Shown: positions 47,926 to 56,725 of the stretch, piece by piece
Numbering within the stretch: position 1 is the stretch's first letter
How the letters are laid out: every line of letters begins with the position of its first letter
Source of the DNA: CBDDIP01 sp965229005
GTDB lineage: Bacteria; Actinomycetota; Acidimicrobiia; Acidimicrobiales; Ilumatobacteraceae
Direction of reading: 5' to 3'
DNA length: 64,000 nt
Assembly (NCBI GenBank): GCA_965229005.1
Contig: CBDDIP010000002.1
Span: 3,348,001-3,412,000 of the forward strand
Notes under the pieces: model-generated
Seen by the model: only the letters and a program-made list of their open reading frames with translations
Told to the model about the DNA's origin: nothing
Database searches by the model: none
Translations under genes and position numbers: made by a program

Positions 47926-48843
47926 ATGCCTGAGATCGCAGTGTTCGCGCCGTCGACCACCTTGAGCGTCACCGTCGAGGTCAACGCCGAGATCGACGAG
48001 CTGCACGTCCACGCCGCCGGTCAGGGGTACTGGGTGGCGCGGATGCTCTCGGTGCTCGGATCGCAACCGCTGCTGTGCACGCCAGTGGGCGGCGAGACCG
48101 GCACGGTGATCACCGCGCTGCTCGCTGGGATGAGCACCGAGGGACTGATCCGTACGGACGTCGCCAACGGCGCGTACGTCCACGATCGGCGCGACGGCGA
48201 ACGAGCGGAGGTCGCCGACATCCCGTCGGTCGCGCTCGACCGTCACAGCGTCGACGACCTGATGTCGATGACCCTTGCCTGCGGTCTGCGCGCCGGGGTT
48301 GCCGTGGTGTGCGGCAGCAACCTGCATCGCAACGTCGAGGACGACGTCTACCAACGGATCTGCGCTGACCTGCGCGCCGGCAACTGCACGGTCGTCGCCG
48401 ACCTGTCCGACGGTGAGCTCGTCGCCGCGCTCGCAGGCGGCATCGACGTCCTCAAGCTGAGCCACGAGGAGATCATTCGCGGAGGATGGGCGAGCGGCGA
48501 GGACATCGAGTCGTTGATGGCGGGCATCGAGGCCCTCACCGAACAGGGCGCGGTCGACGTCGTCGTCTCGCGCGCCACCGACGGTGTGCTCGCTCGGATC
48601 GAAGGTCGGTGGTACGAAGCCACCGCTCCGACGATGGTCGTCGTCGATCCGAAAGGTGCGGGCGACTCGATGACCGCCGGTCTGGCACATGGCATTGCGA
48701 CCGGACTCAGCCGCGTCGACGCGCTCCGCCTCGCCACCGGGGCTGCTGCGTTGAACGTGACGCGCCACGGGTTGGCCAGCGGGAACGCCGCTGCCATCGA
48801 GCAGCTCGCGCTGCAGGTGGAGATCCGCGAGCTCGAGGCCTAA
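47926..48843 (+). CDS. PfkB-family sugar kinase (1-phosphofructokinase-like)
   Basis: This 305-residue ribokinase-fold enzyme has the C-terminal signature DPKGAGDSMTAGLAHG (anion hole and catalytic Asp) and LKLSHEEI, the FruK/LacC-type VLKxNxxEL region. GQGYWVARMLSVLG is the N-terminal glycine motif with a substitution (GxGxxVA). It should phosphorylate a sugar or sugar phosphate. No fru PTS genes are nearby. ATG 47926 is used. The stop overlaps that of the convergent surE. Confidence 0.78.
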   Translation: MPEIAVFAPSTTLSVTVEVNAEIDELHVHAAGQGYWVARMLSVLGSQPLLCTPVGGETGTVITALLAGMSTEGLIRTDVANGAYVHDRRDGERAEVADIPSVALDRHSVDDLMSMTLACGLRAGVAVVCGSNLHRNVEDDVYQRICADLRAGNCTVVADLSDGELVAALAGGIDVLKLSHEEIIRGGWASGEDIESLMAGIEALTEQGAVDVVVSRATDGVLARIEGRWYEATAPTMVVVDPKGAGDSMTAGLAHGIATGLSRVDALRLATGAAALNVTRHGLASGNAAAIEQLALQVEIRELEA

Positions 48844-49649
48844 GAGGTCGCCGCCGCGGTCGCCGGCTGCGCTGCGACACGACGCAGGGTCAGATCGACG
48901 TCCGTCTGCTCCTCGCCGTTCACACCACCGAGGAACGACACGGAGACGAGACCGGCGTGCACTGCCGCCGCGTCCGTGCCCTCCTCGTCCAGCGCCCCGG
49001 CGTCGATGACGAGTTGGAACTGCAGCGCATCGTCGGTGAGCGCCGCAGTGACCGAACCGAACCGCGCCAAGCGGGTGCGCACCACCTCCGTGGTGGCCAC
49101 GACGCTGGCCGGCGCGTTGACGTTCGCGAGCAGTGGACGACCCGTCGCCATGATGCTGTCGAGGACGCGCACACCGGCGTCGGCGGCGTCGCGCCACGTG
49201 GTCGAGCTGTGCACGTCCTCGCCGTTCTCACCGACGGCGAGGCTGATCGCCACGGCCGGCAACCCGAGGTTCTGCGCGGTCATCGCTGCGCCCACGGTGC
49301 CCGAGTGAAGGATGGCCCGGCCGAGGTTGACCCCGGCGTTGACCCCGGAGATCACGGCCGTCGGCACCTCGCCGAACGCTCCGCTCAGCGCCGACACGAC
49401 GATCATCGCCGGCGGCGCATCGACGGCGAACGAGTCGCCCTCGATCTCGTCGAGCTGCACCCGTCGGATGCCGACCGATGAACCGATCGGCCCGATGGCG
49501 GCACCGGCACCACTCATGTTGGACGACGGTGCTGCGACGAGTGAACGTGCGCCGATGCCCTCCACCGCCATCGCCGCGGCGCGCAGGCCATCGGAACCGA
49601 GGCCGTCGTCGTTGGTCACCAGTACGAGGGGGCGTCGATCATCGGCCAT
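48840..49649 (-). CDS. surE: 5'/3'-nucleotidase SurE
   Basis: The 269-residue SurE-fold phosphatase has VLVTNDDGLGSDGL at the N-terminus (catalytic Asp pair), APSSNMSGAG, and ISGVNAGVNLGRAILHSGTVGAAM, all SurE signatures. It dephosphorylates nucleoside monophosphates. ATG 49649 lies 11 bases inside the end of the CLC channel gene upstream, so the two are coupled. Confidence 0.88.
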   Translation of the reverse strand: MADDRRPLVLVTNDDGLGSDGLRAAAMAVEGIGARSLVAAPSSNMSGAGAAIGPIGSSVGIRRVQLDEIEGDSFAVDAPPAMIVVSALSGAFGEVPTAVISGVNAGVNLGRAILHSGTVGAAMTAQNLGLPAVAISLAVGENGEDVHSSTTWRDAADAGVRVLDSIMATGRPLLANVNAPASVVATTEVVRTRLARFGSVTAALTDDALQFQLVIDAGALDEEGTDAAAVHAGLVSVSFLGGVNGEEQTDVDLTLRRVAAQPATAAATS

Positions 49650-51408
49650 CGCGTTGATGTACCCGACCGCGTCGCGACGCAACCGCGCGGCGGCCGATGG
49701 CGCCCGGTTCGCGCGTCTCGAGGTCGAGCTGGCGACGGCGGACCTTGAGCAGGTCGGCGCGGGTGACGATGCCCACCAGCCGACCGTCGTCGACCACCGG
49801 AACGTGTTCGACGGACTCGTCCAACATGATCCGCAGCACGTCCTGGGCGTGTGCGCGCGACGCGACGGTGACCACGTCCGCGCTGGCCACCTCCAGCGCC
49901 ATCGCGCCGTCTTCGCGCTCGTCGTCGAGCACGTCGCCGCGAGTGATGATCGCCACCAAACGACCGCTGTCGTCGACGATCGGGTACGCACCGTGGCCAA
50001 CCGTGACGAACCGGGCGCGAGCGTCGGCCAACGATGCGTCGGCCCCGAGCGTCACGACGTCGACGGTCATGATCTCGCTCACGCGGGTGCGTGTGAACGG
50101 ATCGACGCCGTAGTGGCGAGTCACGTTGAGGCCGCGGCGGCGCAGCTTCTCGGTCATCAGGCTCTCGTCGTTGACGGCGCTGTAGATCAGGTCGGCGATG
50201 ACGGTGGCGAGCATCATCGGTAGGACGACGTCGTAGTCGCGGGTCAGCTCGAAGACGAACACCATTGCCGTGAACGTCGCTTGCGTCGCGGCGCCGAACG
50301 TGGCTGCCATCGCCACCACTGCGAACGCGCCGACGGCCACGTCCGATCCTGGCAGCACGTGGTTGAGCCCGGTGCCGAACACGAGGCCGAACGCCGCGCT
50401 GATCATCAGCACGGGCGCCAACGTGCCGCCGGACGTGCCAGAGCCCAGCGCCAGCCACCACGCTCCGAGCTTGGCGATGGCGATGACCGCGGCCGTGCGG
50501 ACGGCGATCCGTGCGGCGAGGAGATCGCCGATGACGTCGTAGCCGACGCCGAGCACGCGGGGCACGAAGAGCCCGATGACGGCGAACCCGACGGCGCCGA
50601 TCGCCGGGTGCCAGAACTCGTGAACCGGCAACCGGCGGTACACCGACTCGATGAAGAACAGCCCGCGGCTGATGACGATGGCCAGCACGCCGCAACCCAC
50701 GCCGAGCAGCATGAAGGCCGGCAGCACCCCGAGCCCGGCGAAGTCGTTCGCCGGCACCTTGAACAGCGGTCCCTTGCCGATGAGAGCGACGTGCATCCCA
50801 CCGGCCACCGATGACGCCACCACCAGCGGCACGAACGCACGCACCGAGAACTCGAACAGGAGCAGCTCGATCGCCAGCACCACGGCAGCGAGCGGTGCAC
50901 CGAACGTTGCCGACATCCCGGCGGCCGCGCCGGCGGCGAGCAGGATCTTGCGCTCCGAGGGCGACACCGGGATGATCTGCCCGATCAACGAGCCGATGGA
51001 CCCGCCGGTGACGATGATCGGTCCTTCGGCGCCGAACGGGGCACCGCTGCCGATGGCGATGGCCGCCGAGATCGGCTTGGCGATCGCGGTGCGCGGCGCG
51101 ACGCGGCTCTGACGCACCATCACCGCCTCCATCGCCTCCGGAATGCCGTGCCCGCGGATGACCGGTGCCCACTTCGCCAAGAGGCTGATCAGCACGGCTC
51201 CGACCACGGCGACCACCACGATCCACCCGGTGCGATGCAGCTCGGCCATCGAGTGCGTCGCCGTGGACAGGCGGTGGAACAGCGCCAGGTTGGAGATCAG
51301 CGTGATGAGGTGCAGCAGCACCCAGGCCGCTCCCCCGCCGGCAACGCCGAGGAACGCAGCGATCACGCTGAGGAGGGTGAGACGTCGAGTGGGGTGCGCA
51401 GTGATCAC
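49639..51408 (-). CDS. CLC-family chloride channel/transporter with CBS domains
   Basis: This 589-residue CLC protein has about 10-12 helices. RGHGIPEAM (GxGxPE), GSGAPFGAEGP (gating Glu) and SGTSGGTLAPVLM (third anion-site motif) are intact. Two CBS motifs occupy the C-terminal 130 residues (SEIMTVDVVTLGADASL; SADVVTVASRAHAQDV). Whether it is a channel or a Cl/H antiporter cannot be decided. GTG 51408 has TACTCT 8 bases upstream, overlapping a palindrome shared with the divergent marR, so it is probably MarR-repressed. Confidence 0.87.
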   Translation of the reverse strand: MITAHPTRRLTLLSVIAAFLGVAGGGAAWVLLHLITLISNLALFHRLSTATHSMAELHRTGWIVVVAVVGAVLISLLAKWAPVIRGHGIPEAMEAVMVRQSRVAPRTAIAKPISAAIAIGSGAPFGAEGPIIVTGGSIGSLIGQIIPVSPSERKILLAAGAAAGMSATFGAPLAAVVLAIELLLFEFSVRAFVPLVVASSVAGGMHVALIGKGPLFKVPANDFAGLGVLPAFMLLGVGCGVLAIVISRGLFFIESVYRRLPVHEFWHPAIGAVGFAVIGLFVPRVLGVGYDVIGDLLAARIAVRTAAVIAIAKLGAWWLALGSGTSGGTLAPVLMISAAFGLVFGTGLNHVLPGSDVAVGAFAVVAMAATFGAATQATFTAMVFVFELTRDYDVVLPMMLATVIADLIYSAVNDESLMTEKLRRRGLNVTRHYGVDPFTRTRVSEIMTVDVVTLGADASLADARARFVTVGHGAYPIVDDSGRLVAIITRGDVLDDEREDGAMALEVASADVVTVASRAHAQDVLRIMLDESVEHVPVVDDGRLVGIVTRADLLKVRRRQLDLETREPGAIGRRAVASRRGRVHQRDGR

Positions 51409-51416
51409 GGCGTGAA

Positions 51417-51422
51417 AGAGTA
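51417..51422 (-). promoter_or_regulatory. -10 hexamer of the CLC gene
   Basis: TACTCT on the minus strand, 8 bases, then GTG at 51408. It overlaps the first bases of the MarR palindrome. Confidence 0.5.
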
Positions 51423-51435
51423 TCGTGTCACGATA
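51421..51435. promoter_or_regulatory. Probable MarR operator
   Basis: TATCGTG-T-CACGATA is a perfect 7-bp inverted repeat around one base. It covers the marR -10 (TATCGT 51421-51426, 8 bases before ATG 51435), touches the marR start codon, and overlaps the CLC -10. Binding there would shut off both genes. Confidence 0.7.
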
Positions 51436-51863
51436 TGAACGCGACCGACGTGGACCACATCGACGAGCCGAGCGACGCCGACTACGCGACGTTGCTCGAG
51501 TTCCGCGACGGGCTGCGCCGGTTCCTCCACTGGAGCGAACAGGCAGCGCGCGCCGCCGGCATCGCACCGGCGCAGCACCAGCTGCTGCTCGCCATCCGCG
51601 GCCATGGCTCGGCGCCGTCCATCGGCGAGATCGCCGACCACCTGATGCTGCGCCACCACAGCGCTGTCGAGCTGGTCGATCGCTGCGTGCGCGCCGGGCT
51701 CATCCGCCGCACCCACGATGGATCGGACCACCGCGTCGTCCGCCTCGAGCTGAGCGCCGAAGGAAGTCGCCGCCTCAGCGCGCTGTCAGCCGCCCACCTC
51801 GAGGAGCTGTCCCGGCTGCGCCCGCGCCTCGACGTGCTGTGGCGTCACCTGCCGACGTCGTGA
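51435..51863 (+). CDS. MarR-family transcriptional regulator
   Basis: The 142-residue winged-helix repressor has APAQHQLLLAIRGHG, IGEIADHLMLRHHSAVELVDRC (recognition helix) and the wing IRRTHDGSDHRVVRLELSAEG. MarR dimers bind palindromes and release on ligand or oxidation; no conserved Cys pair for redox sensing is seen. It is divergent from the CLC channel with a 15-bp palindrome between them. Confidence 0.87.
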   Translation: MNATDVDHIDEPSDADYATLLEFRDGLRRFLHWSEQAARAAGIAPAQHQLLLAIRGHGSAPSIGEIADHLMLRHHSAVELVDRCVRAGLIRRTHDGSDHRVVRLELSAEGSRRLSALSAAHLEELSRLRPRLDVLWRHLPTS

Positions 51864-51880
51864 CGATCACCGCCAGGTGA

Positions 51881-53281
51881 TCAGCCCGATGCGCCGCCCG
51901 TGAAGTTCCACGCACCGAGGTGCAGCGCCGGGCACGTCCAGCGCGGCGAGACCGGGCTGTAGGTGTCGCCGGGGGTTGGCATGGCCACGCGTCCCACGCC
52001 GCGCACGTTGCCCGGCATCAACGCCTGTGCGTAGGACTGGGTGAAGCGGAAGTTGCGCAACGGTGTGGTGATCTCGCCGTTCTCGATCAACCACAGGCCG
52101 TTGCGCGTCAGGCCGGTGATCACCAGGCTGCGCGGATCGAGCATGCGGGTGTACCAGAAGTCGGAGACGAGCACGCCCCGCTCGATGCCGGAGATCAAGG
52201 CCATCACCGACGAATCGGCGGCCGGGCCGGCGACCTCGTCGGCCGCCTCACCTGCGTTGCCGGCGGCCGCCATCGTCAGGTAGCCACCGATCGGACCCCA
52301 CGACACCGACTCGGCGGCACCGTGCCCGGTCGATGAGGTGCCCGCTTCGGCGCCGGATCGGCGGTCGTGCGTGACGGCCAGCGTCGTGCCGCGATCGACC
52401 ACGGTCAACCGCTGGCGCGGCGTGCCCTCGTCGTCGTAGCCGAAGCCCACCGACAGCGGATCGTCCACGAGCGTGATCGCCGGGTCGAACTGCGCCTCAC
52501 CGACGCGAGCGAACGAGCGCCGTTCGTTGACGGCCTTGCCGTTGAACGCGGCGACCGCCAGGCTCTCGAGGATGTCCACGACGGCGGTGGGTTCCAGCAC
52601 CACTTCGTAACGACCGGCAGGCAGCTCGATCGCGTCGATCGATGCCCGCGCCTTCGCCGCCGCGCGAGCGCCCAGGGACGCACCGTCGAGCTCACCGAAG
52701 TGCAGCGGCGCATGCCGTGCCGCGCCGTCCGAACCGTGATCGCGTGCGATGCCGGAGACGCCGCACTCGGCCGCCTCGCCCGACACCACCTGACCGGCAG
52801 AGTTGGCGAACGCTCCGGTCCAGTGGTTCGTCCGGCAGTACCCCGCCGTCTCCAAGCCCTCGGCGGCGTCGACGAAGGCGCGCACGACGTCTGCCCGGTC
52901 CGCCGGCGACGCATCAGCGGTGGCGCGGTCGACAGCGTGTGCCGGGCCCGAGGCAGCGCTCGTCGCCAGGCCCGGCCAGCCAGGGTCGAGCGGAGCGAGC
53001 TTCACCGCCTCGACGACGCGCTCGACGAGCAACCGCACGGCGGACTCGTCGGCGACGGTGGCCGAGCCCGACGCAGTTCGACCATCACGATGGATGCGGA
53101 TGCGGACGGTGGTGACGTCCTCGGCGACGTTTTGGTGGATCACCGAGTTGGCGAAGCGAGTGAGCGCGAGACGGTGCCGATCGGCTGCCGCCTCGACGTC
53201 GGCGCCGGCAACGGCGGCGGCCGCGAGGTCGACGGCCATCGCGGCGAGGTCCTGCTCGGTGTTCGAGCTCGTGGCGCTCAC
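51881..53281 (-). CDS. tldE: TldE/PmbA-like partner of the metalloprotease TldD
   Basis: The 466-residue protein has the PmbA/TldE architecture (RFANSVIHQNVAEDVTTVRIR; YEVVLEPTAVVDILESLA; DPRSLVITGLTRNGLWLIENGEITTPLRNFRFTQSY) and lacks the HExxxH zinc motif, as TldE subunits do. With TldD it forms a heteromeric protease that trims peptides such as microcin B17 and CcdA in E. coli. GTG 53281 overlaps the tldD stop (GTGA). No precursor peptide is evident beside it. Confidence 0.85.
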   Translation of the reverse strand: MSATSSNTEQDLAAMAVDLAAAAVAGADVEAAADRHRLALTRFANSVIHQNVAEDVTTVRIRIHRDGRTASGSATVADESAVRLLVERVVEAVKLAPLDPGWPGLATSAASGPAHAVDRATADASPADRADVVRAFVDAAEGLETAGYCRTNHWTGAFANSAGQVVSGEAAECGVSGIARDHGSDGAARHAPLHFGELDGASLGARAAAKARASIDAIELPAGRYEVVLEPTAVVDILESLAVAAFNGKAVNERRSFARVGEAQFDPAITLVDDPLSVGFGYDDEGTPRQRLTVVDRGTTLAVTHDRRSGAEAGTSSTGHGAAESVSWGPIGGYLTMAAAGNAGEAADEVAGPAADSSVMALISGIERGVLVSDFWYTRMLDPRSLVITGLTRNGLWLIENGEITTPLRNFRFTQSYAQALMPGNVRGVGRVAMPTPGDTYSPVSPRWTCPALHLGAWNFTGGASG

Positions 53282-54714
53282 GCCCGCACCCCGACGCGCA
53301 CGTTGCGGAACCGGGCGGGGGCTGCTGGATGTCCGGTGTGGCCGACCTGGCCGGGTTGGCCTTTGCCGCAGTTCGGCGTGCCCCACGCCACGATGTCCGA
53401 CGACAGCATGTCCATCGACGCCCAGAACTGCGGGCCGATGCCCGTGTAGGTGGGATTGCGAACGAGCCGGCCGAGCTGGCCGTTCTTGACCTCGTATCCG
53501 ACCTCGGTGCCGAACTGGAAGTTCAACCGCCGGTCGTCGATCGACCACGACCGATTGGTCTCCATGTAGATGCCGTCGTCGGTGGCCGCGATGATCTCGT
53601 CGAACGTGTGCGGTCCGGGCTCGAGGCCCACGTTCGTCATTCGCACCATCGGCAGCCGCGCCCAGCCATCCGCACGCACGCTGCCGCCGTAGTCGAGCCC
53701 GGCGACCGCAGCGGAGTCGCGCCCGGCGAGCACACCGACCCAACGACCTCCGCGCACCGCATCGCGCGCGGCGGCGGGTGTGCCTTCGTCGTCGAAGCCG
53801 AACGAGCCGAGCGCGCCCGGGATGGTCGGATCGATGGTGATGTTCATCAGCTCCGAGCCGTACTTCATCGAACCGAGCTGGGCCAGATCGAGCCACGACG
53901 TGCCGGCGTACGCGGCCTCCCAGCCGAGGATGCGATCGAGCTCGATGGCGTGACCGACGGACTCGTGGATCTGCAGCGCCAGCTGCTCGCCCCCGAGGAT
54001 CAACGTCGTCTCGCCACTCGGGCACAGCGGTGCGGTGAGCAGCTCGCGAGCCTCGGCACCGACACGAGCCGCGTGCGCTTCGAGGTCGAGCTCCTCGACG
54101 AACTCCCAGCCGCGCGTGGCGAACTGCCCTCGTGCCGCCGGGTACGAACGGCACTGCGTCTCACCGTCGCCGATCGCCGTCGCCTGGATGCCGGCGCCGC
54201 TCTCGCGGATGTGCTGATCGATGCGGTGGCCCTCGCTGGAGACGAACCACTTGCGCGTCTCCCACAGCTGGTAGTGCCCCTCGGCCAGGTCGGCGCCGTG
54301 CTCGCGCATCGTCAGCGTGGCCCGCACCAGCAGGTCGCCCTTGGTCGACAGGGCGACGTCGAACGGGTCGATGAGGCACTCGCTCGACCACGATCCGCTC
54401 GACGGCGTCGACGGCACCAACCCCGCGACGGCGCTGGACACCCGTGCGCTCGCCGCAGCGATCGACGCCGCCTTCGCCCCGGCGTCGCTGACGCTGCGAT
54501 CGCTGAGATCCGGGACGGCGAAGAACCCCCATCCGGAGCCGACGAGGGCACGCACGCCGATGCCGGAATCGCTGTGCTGGGCGACCTCCTCGATCTCCCC
54601 GTTGCGAGCGGACATCGACTCGGTGCGGCGGTGCATGACACGGGCGTCGGCGTAGGTGGCACCGGCGGCGAGCGCCGCAGCCACCGCCCGCTCGGCGGCT
54701 TCGAATTCGCTCAT
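53278..54714 (-). CDS. tldD: TldD-like zinc metalloprotease
   Basis: The 478-residue protein has the catalytic zinc motif HESVGHAIELD (HExxxH at 250-255), preceded by GGEQLALQ, and GYEVKNGQLGRLVRNPTYTG near the end. It is the active subunit of the TldD/TldE pair. ATG 54714 has TAACGT 7 bases upstream. tRNA-Cys lies 42 bases upstream on the same strand. Confidence 0.88.
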   Translation of the reverse strand: MSEFEAAERAVAAALAAGATYADARVMHRRTESMSARNGEIEEVAQHSDSGIGVRALVGSGWGFFAVPDLSDRSVSDAGAKAASIAAASARVSSAVAGLVPSTPSSGSWSSECLIDPFDVALSTKGDLLVRATLTMREHGADLAEGHYQLWETRKWFVSSEGHRIDQHIRESGAGIQATAIGDGETQCRSYPAARGQFATRGWEFVEELDLEAHAARVGAEARELLTAPLCPSGETTLILGGEQLALQIHESVGHAIELDRILGWEAAYAGTSWLDLAQLGSMKYGSELMNITIDPTIPGALGSFGFDDEGTPAAARDAVRGGRWVGVLAGRDSAAVAGLDYGGSVRADGWARLPMVRMTNVGLEPGPHTFDEIIAATDDGIYMETNRSWSIDDRRLNFQFGTEVGYEVKNGQLGRLVRNPTYTGIGPQFWASMDMLSSDIVAWGTPNCGKGQPGQVGHTGHPAAPARFRNVRVGVRA

Positions 54715-54721
54715 CCGGGCG

Positions 54722-54727
54722 ACGTTA
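54722..54727 (-). promoter_or_regulatory. Leaderless-type -10 hexamer of tldD
   Basis: TAACGT on the minus strand, 7 bases, then ATG at 54714. Confidence 0.55.
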
Positions 54728-54755
54728 GACGACCGTCTCGGTCGAAACGTTCCAA

Positions 54756-54830
54756 TGGAGGCGACGATGGGAATCGAACCCATGTGGAGGGCTTTGCAGG
54801 CCCTTGCCTCAACCACTCGGCCACGTCGCC
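54756..54830 (-). tRNA. tRNA-Cys (GCA)
   Basis: On the minus strand, GGCGACG at 54830-54824 pairs with CGTCGCC at 54766-54760 as acceptor stem, followed by discriminator T and an encoded CCA (54758-54756). The anticodon GCA is at 54797-54795 within CCTGCAAAG, and GGTTCGATTCC forms the T arm. The total is 75 bases including CCA. Confidence 0.95.
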
Positions 54831-54932
54831 ATGAGCACTGGACAGGCGGACCTGCCGGGTGCACAGCGGCGTCACGATAGCGGGCCGAGGCTCGAAGCGA
54901 CCCGGCAGTTGCCGGTGTGGAAACCTCCCCGC

Positions 54933-56159
54933 GTGATCTCTCGCCGCCAGCTCCTCGCCCTCGGCGCGGTCAGCGTCATCGCTGCCGCCTGCTCCGACGA
55001 CAACCGTTCCGACGCCACCACACCCGCCAGCTCGGCACCGCCCGAAGCGACCGATCCGCCCACACCGGCGACCGCACCCGCCACCACCTCGACCGTCGCC
55101 GAGACGACCACGACCATCTCGCCGGCCGATCTGGCCAATGCGTACAGCGAAGCGGGGCCGTTCCCGGTCGGCGTGCTGACCACCGCATTGGCATCCGGCA
55201 GCGCCGTCGAGATCTGGTACCCGGCTGTCGCCGGGACGGGCACGTCTGTGGACGGAGAAGTCGTGTACGACGCGCGCGACTTCGTCCCGCCGGCGATCAA
55301 GGGGTTGCTGACCGCCGACATCCCGGCCTCGTTCGCCTTCGACGGCGCTCGCGACGCCGATGTCGCAGACGGCACGTTCCCCGTGCTCTTGTTCAGCCAC
55401 GGGTTCACCGGGTTCCGCCTGCAGAGCACGTTCCTCACCGCGCACCTCGCCAGTTGGGGCTACGTCGTGGTCGCCCCGGACCATCCGTCTCGCGACATGT
55501 TCAACGTGCTCGGCGGAACGGCATCTGGCGACGGCACTTCGTCGGTGACCGAGCTGCTTGCGGCACTCGACCTGGCGCTAGCCGACCCCGTGGTCGGCAG
55601 TCACGTCGACGCGACCAGGGTGGCAGCAATCGGTCACTCCGCCGGCGGCGGCACGGTGCTCGGCGCAGCCGCGGACCCGCGCATCGCCGGCTACGTGTCG
55701 ATGGCGTCCGGTGCGTTCGGAGCAGCGAGCGACGCCCCGCTCCCCGACCGTCCGTCGTTCTTCCTCTCCGGTGCGCTCGACGCGATCGCTCCCCTCGCGA
55801 CCGCGACGCAACCGGCGTTCGACGCCGCGCCTGCGCCGGCGCTGCTCTGGGTGCTCGATGGCGTGGGCCACAACGGCTTCGACGACTTCTGCACGTTCGG
55901 TGGCGGGACGGGCATCATCGGCGTCGCCGAGGCGTCCGGGCTCGGCGCCGTGCTCGACGCCAACCCGAACCTGCGCAAGCTCGGCGAGGATGGCTGTCTG
56001 GCACCTGCCGCGCCCGTGACGGAGACGTTCCCCGTCATTCGCCACGCGGTGACGGCATGGGTGCGCCAGCTGTTCGGCACCGACGCCGAACCGGTGGGCC
56101 TCGGCGCCGAGGTCGCGGATCAGTACGTGGTCGCAGTGACCATCTCCCAGCGCGACTGA
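54933..56159 (+). CDS. Tat-exported lipoprotein, alpha/beta hydrolase (dienelactone/PAF-acetylhydrolase-like)
   Basis: The protein has about 408 residues. The N-terminus ISRRQLLALGAVSVIAAACS combines a twin-arginine motif with a lipobox Cys. A Thr/Pro-rich linker precedes a hydrolase domain with LFSHGFTGFRLQ (oxyanion side), the nucleophile elbow GHSAGGGTVLGAA and a late DGVGHNGF His. It is probably a surface esterase. GTG 54933 is chosen because it puts SRR at residue 3; GTG 54915 is possible. A SigB-type promoter begins 2 bases after its stop. Confidence 0.78.
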   Translation: MISRRQLLALGAVSVIAAACSDDNRSDATTPASSAPPEATDPPTPATAPATTSTVAETTTTISPADLANAYSEAGPFPVGVLTTALASGSAVEIWYPAVAGTGTSVDGEVVYDARDFVPPAIKGLLTADIPASFAFDGARDADVADGTFPVLLFSHGFTGFRLQSTFLTAHLASWGYVVVAPDHPSRDMFNVLGGTASGDGTSSVTELLAALDLALADPVVGSHVDATRVAAIGHSAGGGTVLGAAADPRIAGYVSMASGAFGAASDAPLPDRPSFFLSGALDAIAPLATATQPAFDAAPAPALLWVLDGVGHNGFDDFCTFGGGTGIIGVAEASGLGAVLDANPNLRKLGEDGCLAPAAPVTETFPVIRHAVTAWVRQLFGTDAEPVGLGAEVADQYVVAVTISQRD

Positions 56160-56160
56160 T

Positions 56161-56187
56161 GTTTCGGCGCTGACGCACGCGGGGTAC
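56161..56187 (+). promoter_or_regulatory. SigB-type stress promoter of the GPGG/csbD unit
   Basis: GTTTC (56161-56165), 16 bases, GGGTAC (56182-56187). This matches the actinobacterial SigB/SigF consensus GTTT-N15/17-GGGTAT. The ATG is 50 bases downstream. Confidence 0.65.
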
Positions 56188-56237
56188 GTCTCGGTCGTGC
56201 CGATGAGCGGCACCAAGTACCGAAGGACGTGCCCCAA

Positions 56238-56381
56238 ATGGGACTCATCTTGTGGATTCTCGCCGTGTTCCTCGTGGTCAGCGGCATCATCGCACTGACC
56301 CGCAAGCAGGTCGCCTGGGGCGCCGTGCTGATCATCATCGGCCTCCTCGTCGGCCCCGGCGGCGTCAGCGTCTTCACCTGA
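56238..56381 (+). CDS. Small membrane protein with GPGG motif
   Basis: A 47-residue protein: two hydrophobic helices (LILWILAVFLVVSGIIAL and WGAVLIIIGLLVG) joined by TRKQVA, ending GPGGVSVFT. It resembles the short actinobacterial membrane proteins named for a GPGG motif. It sits behind a SigB-type promoter and ahead of csbD, so it is probably stress-induced. Its role is unknown. Confidence 0.7.
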   Translation: MGLILWILAVFLVVSGIIALTRKQVAWGAVLIIIGLLVGPGGVSVFT

Positions 56382-56440
56382 CGCACGCTGGCCACCACCC
56401 CACCTCATTCTCAACCCCCAACACAGATACGGAGCAGAAC

Positions 56441-56635
56441 ATGAGCTCGAACATCGATGACGCCAAGGGCCGCATCAAGGAAGCCGCTGGCGACCTGACC
56501 GGCAACGACGACCTCAAGAAGGAAGGCAAGGCCGATCAGGCCGGCGCCAAGGTCAAGGACTTCACCGAGAAGGCCAAGGACAAGGTCGACGACGCGGTCG
56601 ACTCGCTGAAGGACCGTTTCTCCAAGAACGACTGA
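56441..56635 (+). CDS. csbD: CsbD-family stress protein
   Basis: The 64-residue, highly charged helical protein has the CsbD pattern DDAKGRIKEAAGDLTGNDDL ... EGKADQAGAKVKDFTEKAKDK. CsbD is a SigB-dependent stress protein of unknown biochemical role in Bacillus. GGAGC lies 8 bases before ATG 56441. It is probably transcribed from the SigB-type promoter ahead of the GPGG gene and ends at a strong terminator. Confidence 0.88.
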   Translation: MSSNIDDAKGRIKEAAGDLTGNDDLKKEGKADQAGAKVKDFTEKAKDKVDDAVDSLKDRFSKND

Positions 56636-56676
56636 CACCAGTCACACGGACGCCGGGTCTCCCGCCGATCCGGCGA

Positions 56677-56720
56677 GACGATGGAGCGAGGCTGTCGGGC
56701 CTCGCTCCATCGTCATTTTT
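56677..56720. terminator. Intrinsic terminator after csbD
   Basis: Perfect 15-bp arms (56677-56691 and 56700-56714, 8-base loop) are followed by ATTTTT on the plus strand. It is the only stem in the window with a clear T-tract, and it separates csbD from the convergent phosphatase gene. Confidence 0.9.
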
Positions 56721-56725
56721 CGGCG

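Noticed and set aside
53327..53345. Third copy of the CTGGATGTC hairpin
   Set aside because: Only the first nine bases match, inside tldD; no complementary arm follows.
53329..54834. 501-codon plus-strand frame
   Set aside because: It is the antisense of tldD and reads through the tRNA; no recognisable domain.
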